From NCBI GenBank assembly GCA_005884465.1, contig VAZH01000064.1, forward strand, positions 1 to 15,280: 15,280 bases of DNA, written 5' to 3'. Below are positions 1-8,985 of the stretch, one piece after another. The notes below the pieces were generated by a model that saw only the letters and a program-made list of their open reading frames with translations, was not told the origin of the DNA and searched no databases. A program made the position numbers and the translations under genes. The DNA comes from Alphaproteobacteria bacterium (GTDB lineage Bacteria; Pseudomonadota; Alphaproteobacteria; Rhizobiales; Xanthobacteraceae). The stretch's first letter is position 1. Every line of letters starts with the position of its first letter.

Positions 1-93
1 CCTTGCGCAGACTACGTAGACTTGTCTGCGCCCCCGGCCATCCACGTCTTTCTTCAGCAATTACCAAGGGAAGACGTGACGACCTACTGCAGA
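1..93. repeat. Intergenic region downstream of rph with inverted repeats
   Basis: No gene is visible here. Two inverted repeats are present. CGCAGAC (6-12) pairs with GTCTGCG (24-30) around an inner CTACGTAG palindrome. CACGTCTT (43-50) pairs perfectly with AAGACGTG (71-78) across a 20-base loop. The 15 bases CCGGCCATCCACGTC at 34-48 are identical to 10652-10666 in the large repeat upstream of dapB, and AAGACGTG also recurs there, so this looks like a truncated or degenerate copy of the same family. Lying just past the rph stop codon, it could fold in the rph mRNA 3' end, but no T-tract marks a classical terminator. Confidence 0.6.
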
Positions 94-807
94 TCACGCC
101 ACGGCCATTTTCTGCAAATCCACCAGCCGCGCCACGCCTTTGCGCGCCAGCGCAATCAGCGTCAGGAACTCGTCCTGCGAGAATGGGGTCTTTTCCGCCG
201 TGCCCTGCACTTCGATGATGCGGCCGTCGCCGGTCATTACAAAATTGGCGTCGGTCTCGGCCTCCGAGTCCTCGGCGTAATCGAGGTCGAGCACAGGCGT
301 TCCGTTATAGATGCCGCAAGAGATCGCCGCGACATTGTCGCGCAGCACGTTGCTCTTCACCATGTTGCGGTTCTTCATCCACAAGATGCAGTCGGCCAAC
401 GCGACCCACGCGCCGGTTATCGCGGCGGTGCGCGTGCCGCCATCGGCCTGCAGCACATCGCAGTCCACCGTAATCTGGCGCTCACCGAGCGCTTCGAGGT
501 CGAGCGTTGCGCGCAGCGAGCGGCCGATCAGGCGCTGGATTTCGATGGTGCGGCCATTTTGTTTGCCGGCGGAGGCCTCGCGCCGGGTACGCTCGAGCGT
601 TGCCCGCGGCAGCATGCCGTATTCGGCCGTGACCCAGCCTCGGCCCTGGCCCTTCAGCCATGGCGGCAGCCGCTCTTCCAGGGTTGCCGTGACAAGCACA
701 TGGGTGTCGCCGAATTTGACCATGCAGGAACCCTCGGCATATTTGACGACGCCGCGCTCCAGTGACACGGCGCGCAGCTCATCCGGCGCACGGCGGCTTG
801 GCCGCAT
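94..807 (-). CDS. rph: Ribonuclease PH
   Basis: RNase PH is a phosphate-dependent 3'-to-5' exoribonuclease that trims tRNA precursor 3' ends in the cytoplasm, working as a hexameric ring. The 237-residue product matches the usual family length of about 238. Visible landmarks are the N-terminal [11 protein letters not shown], the [16 protein letters not shown] block, Arg86 in [11 protein letters not shown], the phosphate-binding GGTR ending at Arg126, and the acidic pair Asp180/Asp186. The ATG at 807 was preferred to the upstream in-frame start at 879 because GGAGG sits 6 bases before it and the family begins with this motif. It diverges from hrcA across 158 bases. The usual downstream partner in many proteobacteria, the rdgB nucleotide pyrophosphatase, would lie off the left edge and cannot be checked. 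Confidence 0.97.
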   Translation of the reverse strand: MRPSRRAPDELRAVSLERGVVKYAEGSCMVKFGDTHVLVTATLEERLPPWLKGQGRGWVTAEYGMLPRATLERTRREASAGKQNGRTIEIQRLIGRSLRATLDLEALGERQITVDCDVLQADGGTRTAAITGAWVALADCILWMKNRNMVKSNVLRDNVAAISCGIYNGTPVLDLDYAEDSEAETDANFVMTGDGRIIEVQGTAEKTPFSQDEFLTLIALARKGVARLVDLQKMAVA

Positions 808-851
808 GGGAATCCTCCAAAAATCCAGCAAAAGATTGTGGCTCGCGGTGC

Positions 852-880
852 TTGTAGGAGGGGGAGCGGGCAGCGGCAAG
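852..880 (-). promoter_or_regulatory. Candidate promoter of rph
   Basis: On the minus strand CTTGCC (875-880) and CTACAA (852-857) are separated by exactly 17 bases. This resembles the alphaproteobacterial housekeeping pattern CTTGAC-N17-CTATAT (5 of 6 and 4 of 6 matches). Transcription would begin near 845, giving a leader of about 38 bases that includes the GGAGG site. It is a pattern match only. Confidence 0.4.
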
Positions 881-906
881 GCCTTTGGGCGCTCCGGGGT
901 ATCAAT

Positions 907-922
907 GCCGCTTGTAAGCGGC
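907..922. promoter_or_regulatory. 16-bp palindrome between rph and hrcA
   Basis: GCCGCTTGTAAGCGGC has two perfect 7-base arms around a central GT. It lies between the divergent starts of rph and hrcA, 43 bases before the hrcA start codon. Its size and position fit an operator or a short mRNA stem. It does not resemble the CIRCE element bound by HrcA, so no regulator can be named. Confidence 0.35.
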
Positions 923-965
923 CCGTGAGAGGGACAAATTGGGGTCTGCTGTTAAGGAGTAGCTT

Positions 966-2054
966 GTGGCCCACCACGAACCGATTGGCCTGATCGCGCC
1001 GAATGCCGGGCTCGCCCAGCTCAATGAGCGCTCGCGGGACATATTTCGTCAAATCGTAGAGAGTTATCTCGCGACCGGCGAACCCGTCGGTTCGCGCAAT
1101 ATTTCGCGCCTGATCGCGGTGCCGCTGTCGCCGGCGTCGGTGCGCAACGTGATGTCGGATCTCGAGCAGCTTGGCCTGATCTACGCGCCGCATACCTCCG
1201 CCGGCCGGCTGCCGACCGAACTTGGCTTGCGGTTTTTTGTCGATGCCTTGATGCAGGTTGGCGATCTAACCGAACCGGAACGGCAGGCGATCCAGAGCCA
1301 GCTTGCTTCCGTCGGCAAGGCGCAATCGGTCGAGGCAGCGCTTGACGAGGCACTGACGCGGCTGTCGGGCCTGACCCGGGCCGCGGCGGTGGTGCTCACG
1401 GCAAAATCCAATTCACGGCTGAAGCATATCGAATTCGTGCGGCTGGAGCCGCAGCGGGCGCTGGCGGTGCTGGTCGCTGAAGACGGCCAGGTCGAGAACC
1501 GCGTGCTGAGCCTGCCGCCCGGGGTTCCCTCATCGGCACTCACGGAAGCCACCAATTTTCTCAATGCGCGGATCAGGGGGCGCACGCTCGCGGAGGCGCG
1601 CCTCGAACTTGAAACTGCATTGACTCAGGACCGCGCCGAACTCGATCAGCTGACGCAGAAGGTCATCGCCGCCGGGATCGCGAGCTGGTCCGGCGGCGAG
1701 AACGATGACCGGCAGCTGATCGTGCGCGGTCACGCCAATCTCCTGGAAGATTTGCACGCGCTCGAAGATCTGGAGCGTGTGCGCCTGCTGTTCGACGATC
1801 TCGAAACCAAGCGCGGCGTGATCGATTTGCTGGGGCGTGCGGAACGCGCCGAAGGCGTGCGGATTTTCATCGGATCGGAAAACAAGCTGTTCTCGCTGTC
1901 CGGCTCTTCCACGATCATCGCGCCCTACAGCGACGGCGCGGGCCATATCGTCGGCGTGCTCGGCGTGATCGGGCCGACGCGGCTTAACTATGCCCGGGTC
2001 ATTCCGACGGTGGATTATGCCGCGCGGATCGTCAGCCGCATGCTGGGCGGGTGA
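966..2054 (+). CDS. hrcA: Heat-inducible transcription repressor HrcA
   Basis: HrcA is a dimeric repressor that binds CIRCE operators and controls chaperonin genes; GroEL assists its folding, which couples repression to chaperone supply. The 362-residue product begins with a winged helix-turn-helix (about residues 15-90) carrying the family hallmarks [30 protein letters not shown] and [17 protein letters not shown]-like central region and the C-terminal dimerisation segment follow, with the conserved FIGSEN and [14 protein letters not shown] stretches. The start is a GTG, supported by AAGGAG at 954-959 with 6 bases of spacing. grpE follows on the same strand after 192 bases. No CIRCE sequence is seen upstream of hrcA, grpE or dnaK, so its targets are probably outside the window. 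Confidence 0.97.
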   Translation: MAHHEPIGLIAPNAGLAQLNERSRDIFRQIVESYLATGEPVGSRNISRLIAVPLSPASVRNVMSDLEQLGLIYAPHTSAGRLPTELGLRFFVDALMQVGDLTEPERQAIQSQLASVGKAQSVEAALDEALTRLSGLTRAAAVVLTAKSNSRLKHIEFVRLEPQRALAVLVAEDGQVENRVLSLPPGVPSSALTEATNFLNARIRGRTLAEARLELETALTQDRAELDQLTQKVIAAGIASWSGGENDDRQLIVRGHANLLEDLHALEDLERVRLLFDDLETKRGVIDLLGRAERAEGVRIFIGSENKLFSLSGSSTIIAPYSDGAGHIVGVLGVIGPTRLNYARVIPTVDYAARIVSRMLGG

Positions 2055-2087
2055 TCCACCGATGCGAGCCGGACGCCGTCTTTTTTG

Positions 2088-2194
2088 ACGCGTTTTCTTC
2101 ACGCGAACCGGCAGCCACCCTCGGGTCGAGCCCGAGGGCATGCTTCGCTTGAAAACGCCATGGCGCTTGATTTTTGCGCCTAAAGCACGATATC
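2088..2194. repeat. Composite palindromic element between hrcA and grpE
   Basis: The hrcA-grpE spacer holds nested inverted repeats. GCGTTTTC (2090-2097) pairs with GAAAACGC (2151-2158). Inside it CCCTCGGG (2118-2125) pairs perfectly with CCCGAGGG (2131-2138) over a 5-base loop. A third small stem, GGCGC (2162-2166) with GCGCC (2176-2180), follows. The outer arms and the flanking CTTGATTTTTGCGCCTAAAG resemble dispersed palindromic repeats that I recognise from Bradyrhizobium genomes. There is no T-tract after the strong inner stem, so it is not a classical terminator, but it would fold in a joint hrcA-grpE transcript. Confidence 0.65.
2166..2194 (+). promoter_or_regulatory. Weak candidate promoter of grpE
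   Basis: CTTGAT (2166-2171) and GATATC (2189-2194) are 17 bases apart, about 50 bases before the grpE start. The -35 is good but the -10 is poor. It overlaps repeat-derived sequence, so it may be chance. If real, grpE could be expressed independently of hrcA. Confidence 0.25.
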
Positions 2195-2246
2195 CCCGCC
2201 AGCAACTCCCCCATTCATCCAACGGCTATTTGCAAGAGGGCAGTCT

Positions 2247-2849
2247 ATGACCGATCCCGACCGGCAGAACAATGATCCGGGGAACCCGGCGCAAGACCCC
2301 GAGCCCGTCGTTTCCAAGCCCTACGTCATGCCCGACGATCCCGAGCAAGGATCGGTCGAAGCGCTGGCCAAAGAGGCCGCGGAATCGCGCGACAAGATGC
2401 TGCGGACGCTGGCGGAAATGGAAAACCTGCGCAAGCGCACGACCCGCGAAGTGGCGGACGCTCGCACTTACGGCATCTCGGGTTTCGCGCGCGACATTCT
2501 CGATATCGCCGATAATCTGCAGCGCGCGCTCGATGCGGTTCCGGCCGAGGCCAAGGAATCGGCCGATCCCGGCCTCAAGGCGCTGATCGAAGGCGTCGAG
2601 CTGACCGAGCGGTCGCTCCTCAACACGCTGGAGAAAAACGGGGTGAAGAAATTCGATCCGTCGGGCGAGAAATTCGATCCGAATTTTCAGCAGGCGATGT
2701 ACGAGGTCCCCGACCCGTCGGTGCCCGCCGGTACGGTGGTCCAGGTGGTGCAGGCCGGCTACATGATCGGCGATCGCGTGCTGCGGCCGGCTCTCGTCGC
2801 GGTCTCCAAGGGCGGTGCGAAAGCCGAAGCCAAAGCCGTTGAAACCTAA
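2247..2849 (+). CDS. grpE: Nucleotide exchange factor GrpE
   Basis: GrpE is the co-chaperone that releases ADP from DnaK so that substrate can be discharged. The 200-residue protein has a disordered acidic N-terminus, a long helix that would form the dimeric coiled coil (about 35-95, including [18 protein letters not shown]), and the C-terminal beta domain with the family signature. The signature includes [20 protein letters not shown] and [22 protein letters not shown] purine-rich site, AGAGGG at 2235-2240, lies 6 bases before the ATG. It follows hrcA on the same strand, the usual alphaproteobacterial pairing, but dnaK is about 2.2 kb away beyond two opposite-strand genes. Those genes converge on grpE with only 40 bases between stop codons. 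Confidence 0.97.
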   Translation: MTDPDRQNNDPGNPAQDPEPVVSKPYVMPDDPEQGSVEALAKEAAESRDKMLRTLAEMENLRKRTTREVADARTYGISGFARDILDIADNLQRALDAVPAEAKESADPGLKALIEGVELTERSLLNTLEKNGVKKFDPSGEKFDPNFQQAMYEVPDPSVPAGTVVQVVQAGYMIGDRVLRPALVAVSKGGAKAEAKAVET

Positions 2850-2889
2850 TATCGAAGCCGGTGGTGGCTAAGCGTTTCGCAAAATCGGA

Positions 2890-3606
2890 CTAGACGGCAA
2901 GGTCATTTGACTGAATGCGCTTGACGCCGGCCTTGTCCATGTCCGCCCAGGCTTTGGCGAGCGAGCCCTGCGTGTCGATGCCGCGGCAGGCGTCTTCGAC
3001 GACATAGATCTCGAACCCGGCCTTGCGCGCATCGAGCGCTGTCCACGCGACACAGAAATCGGTCGCCAGTCCCGCTACGAACAGGCGCTCGATCTGACGC
3101 GCCTTGAGGTAGGCGGCAAGTCCGGTGGTTGTTTTGCCGTCGGCCTCGGTGAAAGCGGAATAGCTGTCGACGTCCTTATGGAAGCCCTTTCGAATGACGA
3201 GCGCCGCCTGCGGGATCGAAAGGTCCTTCGAAAGCGAGGCGCCGTCGGTTCCCTGCACGCAGTGATCGGGCCATAGCACCTGCTTGCCGTAGGCGAGATC
3301 AATGGTCTCAAAAGGCTTTTTGCCGGCGTGAACAGATGCGAATGAGATATGGCCCGGCGTATGCCAGTCCTGCGTCATCACGACATTGGCGAAGCCCTTT
3401 GCGATCCGGTTGATCACCGGGATGACTTGCTCGCCGTCTTTAACGGCCAGGCTGCCGCCGGGCAGGAAACAGTTCTGGACATCGATCACGAGAAGAGCGG
3501 AAGCGTCATCGATTTTGATCGAAGCTGCCGCCCAGGCCTGTCTTGAAACGACAGCCGCGATAGCCGTCGTGGCTAGGCCCGCAAGAATGCGCCTTCGGTC
3601 TGGCAT
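2890..3606 (-). CDS. pncA: Exported nicotinamidase/isochorismatase-family hydrolase
   Basis: Nicotinamidase converts nicotinamide to nicotinic acid and ammonia in NAD salvage. The 238-residue protein has the cysteine-hydrolase fold with the PncA triad in place: Asp42 (IDVQNCF), Lys140 (VIRKG) and Cys185 (ATDFCV). The PncA metal-site pattern is also present: Asp80 and His82 in QDWHTPGH, and His115 in WPDHCVQGT. This separates it from general isochorismatases. Residues 3-9 (DRRRILA), a hydrophobic stretch and AWA at 24-26 form a twin-arginine export signal, so the enzyme is probably periplasmic; family members are usually cytoplasmic. The ATG at 3606 was chosen because GGGGAGG lies just upstream and the signal starts there; an in-frame start at 3639 is less likely. 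It lies 108 bases downstream of another gene for an exported protein, possibly co-transcribed. Confidence 0.93.
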   Translation of the reverse strand: MPDRRRILAGLATTAIAAVVSRQAWAAASIKIDDASALLVIDVQNCFLPGGSLAVKDGEQVIPVINRIAKGFANVVMTQDWHTPGHISFASVHAGKKPFETIDLAYGKQVLWPDHCVQGTDGASLSKDLSIPQAALVIRKGFHKDVDSYSAFTEADGKTTTGLAAYLKARQIERLFVAGLATDFCVAWTALDARKAGFEIYVVEDACRGIDTQGSLAKAWADMDKAGVKRIQSNDLAV

Positions 3607-3714
3607 GCTGCACCTCCCCTGTAAGAGCAAAGCCAGCAAATCACTTCGCGAAGGCAGCGTAAAGATGCTAGCGCGCCAAGGCGCGGTCGAATCTTCGGCA
3701 CGTCATGACGCCAG

Positions 3715-4665
3715 TTATCCGCGCGGCTGAATTCCGTCGCGCACGGCGCGGAAGCGTGGAAACGCTTTCGGCCATTCGTCGCGCGGCGCGCTTCCGATAA
3801 TGCGCAACGCGTTCGAGCCGCCGAACCGCAACCATTGCACCACGGTGACGGCGGTATTGTCCTTGCCGCTGGTCGCATCGATGCGCGTTTCATAGCCGGG
3901 CATGCCGTCGATGCGAATAGGTTCGGACATCGTGATCCGGGCGTCGCGTACACCCGGGATCGTCGTCGCGGCCTGCTGGGCAAACCGGCCGCGATCCTCC
4001 GGTTGAGCCGGCGTCGCCCCCATCAGCCCGATCACCATGAAGGGTGCCGGCTCAAAACCGGTGACTTCATCACCGTCGGCGAGAATGATCGCAGCGCCAG
4101 GCGCCAGCGTACGGATATTTTTGAAGTCACTGAGTTCGCTGATCTTGAACGGCATCAGTCCAAGCTGCTCCTCGACCGGAACTTGCTTGCGGATGACCGC
4201 CGAGGCAAACATCTGCCGCACGGCGTCGTCGGTATAGATCTTCGTGGCATTCTCGGGAATCTGTACGGCGACATAGCCGGAGAACGTGCCGCCCGGCAAA
4301 ATCATCGAATAGCGCCGCACCGTGGTCGCGCCATCCTTGGCGTTCTCGGCGGTGTAGTAGGCAAGGCCGGCCGATGTCTCGATGCTTTCAGGCTTGATGC
4401 CGCCACTGCCTGCAGGATTGGCCTTGAAGGCATTCATGACTTCGCCATAGGCCTCGGCCGGGAGCTCTGTCACCAATACCTTGACGCTCTGGTCCTCGGT
4501 TTCGAATCCGACGAATGATTTTGCGCGGGAGAGGCCGACAAGCGGCGTCATGCCAACCCGAACGCCTGGCGGAAAAACCGGATCCGCCGCGAACGCAGCA
4601 AAGGAGGCAGCGCACATGGCAGTGACGAAAACGAGAACCGCGGACAACAGTCGAAAGGGCTTCAT
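3715..4665 (-). CDS. Secreted protein of unknown function with two similar modules
   Basis: I do not recognise a named family. The 316-residue product has a clear Sec signal peptide: MKPFR, a hydrophobic core (about 6-25), and a likely cut after AFA at 26. The mature part appears to hold two similar alpha/beta modules, about 29-158 and 168-311. Each has a strand region, then a helix, then a motif of the type G-x-x-x-Y-x-(T/R), a charged turn, paired strands, and a closing helix ending in Ala/Val-(I/R)-x. The overall look suggests PsbP/Mog1-like domains, which is inference. The ATG at 4665 was preferred to a GTG at 4716 because it begins the signal peptide, although its ribosome site is weak. 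Its stop lies 108 bases before the exported nicotinamidase on the same strand, so they may act together in the envelope. Confidence 0.85.
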   Translation of the reverse strand: MKPFRLLSAVLVFVTAMCAASFAAFAADPVFPPGVRVGMTPLVGLSRAKSFVGFETEDQSVKVLVTELPAEAYGEVMNAFKANPAGSGGIKPESIETSAGLAYYTAENAKDGATTVRRYSMILPGGTFSGYVAVQIPENATKIYTDDAVRQMFASAVIRKQVPVEEQLGLMPFKISELSDFKNIRTLAPGAAIILADGDEVTGFEPAPFMVIGLMGATPAQPEDRGRFAQQAATTIPGVRDARITMSEPIRIDGMPGYETRIDATSGKDNTAVTVVQWLRFGGSNALRIIGSAPRDEWPKAFPRFRAVRDGIQPRG

Positions 4666-5064
4666 GAAAAAGTCTACTGGGTCTGCATTGAGGCCGTTCA
4701 ATGGTCGGCCGCTCACCGCCGTCTTCCGGAGACCACATTTTTGGTCGGTTGGCTTTTAGCGCTTTTGGTGTTCCGGCAACAGGCCAAGCCACGATTCCGC
4801 GCCCGTAACCCTGTCAGCTGCGGGATCCTGCTTCCTGACCTGTCGGCGGAGGGGACGACGCCAGGCCGGGCCGAGCGGACATTATCTTTCAAAGGCCGCG
4901 GTTTTCGAGGGCTAAGGTTGCGCCCCGGTCCTTGCAGGCCAGTCCCCTCCTCCTATATGAGGCTCACCGTCGCAATATCGCGAGCATCTGATCGTTTGGG
5001 GGTTTTGGATTGGTGCGCCGTCAGGGCCCAGCCAGCCTGCCGCAAAAAGAAGGGTATAAGGACC
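4666..5064. other. 399-base spacer between the secreted-protein gene and dnaK
   Basis: No gene is supported here. The dnaK reading frame stays open back to 4741, but the upstream part reads as non-protein (Arg, Pro and Gly rich, no family match) and the DnaK N-terminus starts at 5065. A small perfect hairpin, GACCA (4731-4735) with TGGTC (4742-4746), sits among T-rich sequence. The right part holds the dnaK promoter and a leader of about 100 bases. I looked for a ROSE-type RNA thermometer in the leader and did not find a convincing pairing with the ribosome site. Confidence 0.6.
4931..4958 (+). promoter_or_regulatory. Candidate heat-shock-type promoter of dnaK
   Basis: CTTGCAG (4931-4937) is followed after 14 bases by CCTATAT (4952-4958). 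The CTTG -35 and a CC-starting -10 fit RpoH (sigma-32) promoters of alphaproteobacteria, in which dnaKJ is typically RpoH-dependent. Counted as CTTGCA-N16-CTATAT it also approaches the housekeeping pattern. Transcription would start near 4965, leaving a leader of about 100 bases before dnaK. Confidence 0.6.
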
Positions 5065-6966
<1,902 letters not shown>

Positions 6967-6978
6967 ACGGCGGTGATC

Positions 6979-7035
6979 ATGACCCTCATTCCGAAGAGCA
7001 CGCGAGCCGCGTCTCCAGGGATGGGGGTCATTTTT
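6979..7035 (+). repeat. Palindromic repeat between dnaK and dnaJ, terminator-like
   Basis: The arm 6979-6992 (ATGACCCTCATTCC) pairs with 7018-7031 (GGGATGGGGGTCAT), 12 of 14 positions, and TTTTT follows at 7031-7035. The stem and loop resemble one half of the element at 14640-14744: both share CCCTCATYC...GAGC near the start and CGTCTC..GGATGG near the end. It therefore looks like a repeat copy lying in the dnaK-dnaJ message. As a stem followed by a short T-run it could partly terminate transcription or protect the dnaK mRNA end, lowering DnaJ relative to DnaK. Confidence 0.6.
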
Positions 7036-7108
7036 GGTTAAGCCGGAGGCTGCATCTTAAGGGACGCATACCTTCGGAACGAGGAAGAACTTCGGGCGGG
7101 TTTGAAGG

Positions 7109-8239
7109 ATGAAGCGTTGCTACTACGAAACCCTTGAAGTCGACCGGAACGCGGACGAATCCAAACTCAAGGCGGCATTCCGCAAGCTCGCGATGAAATG
7201 GCATCCGGACAAGAATCCGGGCGATGCCGCCAGCGAGATGCGCTTCAAGGAAATCAACGAAGCCTACGAAGTCCTCAAAGACGGCGACAAGCGCGCGGCC
7301 TATGACCGGTTCGGTCACGCGGCGTTCGAGCAAGGCATGGGTGGCGGCGGCGGTCCAGGCTTCGGCGCGGGCTTTGCCTCATCATTCTCCGATATTTTCG
7401 AAGACCTGTTCGGCATGGCCGGGCAGCGCGGACGCGGCGGGCGCGAGCGTGGTGCCGACCTGCGCTACAACATGGAAATCACGCTGGAGGAAGCCTTCCT
7501 CGGCAAGACCGCCAAAATCGAGATTCCGGTTTCGGTCACCTGCGAATCCTGTTCGGGCACCGGCGCCCGGGCCGGCACCAAGCCGAAGACCTGCTCGATG
7601 TGCGGCGGCGCCGGCCGCGTGCGGCAGGCGCAGGGATTTTTCACGCTCGAGCGAACCTGTCCCGGCTGTCAGGGCCGCGGCCAGATGATCGAAGACGCGT
7701 GTCCCTCGTGCTCGGGCTCGGGGCGGGTGACGCGCGAGCGCAGCTTGTCGGTCAATATTCCGCAGGGCGTGGAGGACGGTACGCGCATCCGCCTTGCGGG
7801 CGAGGGCGAGGCCGGGATTCGCGGAGGCCCGCCGGGCGATCTCTACATTTTCCTGTCGCTGGCGACGCATCAGTTCTTCCAGCGCGATGGCGCCGACCTG
7901 CATTGCCGCGTGCCGATCTCGATGGTGACGGCGGCGCTGGGCGGCGAATTCGAGGTGCCCACCATCGACAAGGGCAAGACCAAGGTGAAAATTCCCGCCG
8001 GAACCCAGTCCGGCCGGCGCTTCCGCATCGCATCAAAGGGCATGCCGGTGCTCCGCTCGCGCCAGACCGGAGATATGTATGTCCAGGTCGTGGTCGAAAC
8101 GCCGCAGAATCTGACCAAGAAGCAGCAGGAACTGCTGGCCGAATTCGAAAAACTATCGTCCGGCGCAACGCAGCCCGAGGCGGCGGGTTTCTTTACCAAG
8201 GTCAAGGACTTCTTCGGCAGCCGCGCCAACATGCAGTGA
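7109..8239 (+). CDS. dnaJ: Co-chaperone DnaJ (Hsp40)
   Basis: DnaJ delivers substrates to DnaK and stimulates its ATPase. The 376-residue protein has all type I parts: the J domain (4-69) with His32-Pro33-Asp34, a Gly/Phe-rich linker (about 75-112), and four CxxCxGxG zinc motifs (Cys145/148, 162/165, 184/187, 198/201). The C-terminal substrate-binding domains follow. The start is constrained: an in-frame TGA at 7103-7105 lies two codons upstream, so ATG 7109 is the earliest possible, giving [11 protein letters not shown]. The GAAGG ribosome site (7104-7108) directly touches the ATG, which is unusually close; GGGCGGG at 7094-7100 is better spaced. It lies downstream of dnaK and is presumably expressed from the dnaK promoter through the hairpin at 6979-7035. 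Confidence 0.98.
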   Translation: MKRCYYETLEVDRNADESKLKAAFRKLAMKWHPDKNPGDAASEMRFKEINEAYEVLKDGDKRAAYDRFGHAAFEQGMGGGGGPGFGAGFASSFSDIFEDLFGMAGQRGRGGRERGADLRYNMEITLEEAFLGKTAKIEIPVSVTCESCSGTGARAGTKPKTCSMCGGAGRVRQAQGFFTLERTCPGCQGRGQMIEDACPSCSGSGRVTRERSLSVNIPQGVEDGTRIRLAGEGEAGIRGGPPGDLYIFLSLATHQFFQRDGADLHCRVPISMVTAALGGEFEVPTIDKGKTKVKIPAGTQSGRRFRIASKGMPVLRSRQTGDMYVQVVVETPQNLTKKQQELLAEFEKLSSGATQPEAAGFFTKVKDFFGSRANMQ

Positions 8240-8247
8240 CCGTCCGG

Positions 8248-8275
8248 CTTGACCGTTTCGCCTGCGGCCTATACC
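8248..8275 (+). promoter_or_regulatory. Candidate promoter of pmtA, heat-shock-like
   Basis: CTTGACC (8248-8254) is followed after 13 bases by CCTATAC (8268-8274). This closely parallels the dnaK site (CTTGCAG-N14-CCTATAT). The spacing fits RpoH promoters better than the 17 bases of housekeeping ones. Transcription would begin near 8281, about 50 bases before pmtA. It begins only nine bases after the dnaJ stop codon, so pmtA may have its own promoter. Confidence 0.5.
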
Positions 8276-8331
8276 TCTTTATGACTATTTTCTGACACTG
8301 CCGCCGATAGCGGTCCCGCCTGGTAGCGATA

Positions 8332-8934
8332 ATGCCTTTGCAATCGTCCGTGCGTGCGTTGAAGAAGCCCCCTCGTCTCGACGATGAGGTTCGTTTTCTT
8401 CGTTCATGGATCGAAAAGCCGCTTCACATGGGCGCCGTGATGCCTTCGGGCCGGGTGTTGGCGCGCACCATGGCGCAATATGTCAATGTCGATTCCTCGG
8501 AGCCGGTCGTCGAGCTTGGCCCCGGCACCGGTGCGATCACCAGCGCGCTGATCGAGCATGGCGTCGATCAGAAGCGTCTCGTACTGGTCGAATATAATCC
8601 GGGGTTCTGCGCGTTGCTGCGCGACCGCTATCCGCACGCCAAAGTCGTCCAGGGTGACGCCTATGCGTTGCGCGATTCGCTCTGGAATATGTTGAGCGCT
8701 CCCGCATCCGCTGTGGTGTCCGGCCTGCCGCTCGTCACCAAGCCGATGCTGACGCGCCTGAAACTGATTCGCGATGCCTTCGTCGCGCTGGCGCCGGGTG
8801 CGCCGTTCGTGCAGTTCACCTATTCGGTCGCGCCGCCAATTCCGAAATCGCTGCCGGGCGTGTCCACAGAAGCCTCCGAGCGCATCTGGATGAACCTTCC
8901 GCCGGCCCGTGTCTGGGTGTATCGCAAGCGCTGA
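8332..8934 (+). CDS. pmtA: Phosphatidylethanolamine N-methyltransferase PmtA
   Basis: PmtA uses S-adenosylmethionine to methylate phosphatidylethanolamine toward phosphatidylcholine at the inner membrane. The 200-residue protein is a compact class I methyltransferase. It has motif I VVELGPGTG (59-67), the acidic residue after strand 2 (LVLVEYNPGF, Glu87), QGDA with Asp109, and SGLPL (130-134) in the position of motif IV. The N-terminal HMGAVMPSG stretch is typical of the small, Sinorhizobium-type PmtA group related to rRNA adenine dimethylases. In Bradyrhizobium japonicum the PmtA enzyme mainly performs the first methylation, and phosphatidylcholine level matters for symbiosis. The ATG at 8332 has a poor ribosome site. 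It lies 92 bases after dnaJ with its own candidate promoter between. Confidence 0.88.
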   Translation: MPLQSSVRALKKPPRLDDEVRFLRSWIEKPLHMGAVMPSGRVLARTMAQYVNVDSSEPVVELGPGTGAITSALIEHGVDQKRLVLVEYNPGFCALLRDRYPHAKVVQGDAYALRDSLWNMLSAPASAVVSGLPLVTKPMLTRLKLIRDAFVALAPGAPFVQFTYSVAPPIPKSLPGVSTEASERIWMNLPPARVWVYRKR

Positions 8935-8985
8935 ACCGTCCTGCGCGGCCCGCGCGGCAGGTTTGCCCTGTATGCGATCCGAATC

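Noticed and set aside
311..928. Plus-strand open frame opposite rph
   Set aside because: It is antisense to a clear RNase PH gene and its Ser/Arg/Pro-rich translation is typical of GC-rich shadow frames.
880..965. CIRCE operator upstream of hrcA
   Set aside because: I looked for TTAGCACTC-N9-GAGTGCTAA here and before grpE and dnaK and found no match.
2041..2100. Intrinsic terminator after hrcA at the T6 run (2081-2086)
   Set aside because: No stable GC-rich stem directly precedes the T-run.
4741..5064. In-frame upstream extension of dnaK
   Set aside because: The extra 108 residues show no family similarity, and the universal DnaK N-terminus begins at 5065 after the promoter and leader.
4965..5064. 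ROSE-type RNA thermometer in the dnaK leader
   Set aside because: No stem sequestering the ribosome site could be drawn; ROSE elements belong mainly to small heat-shock genes.
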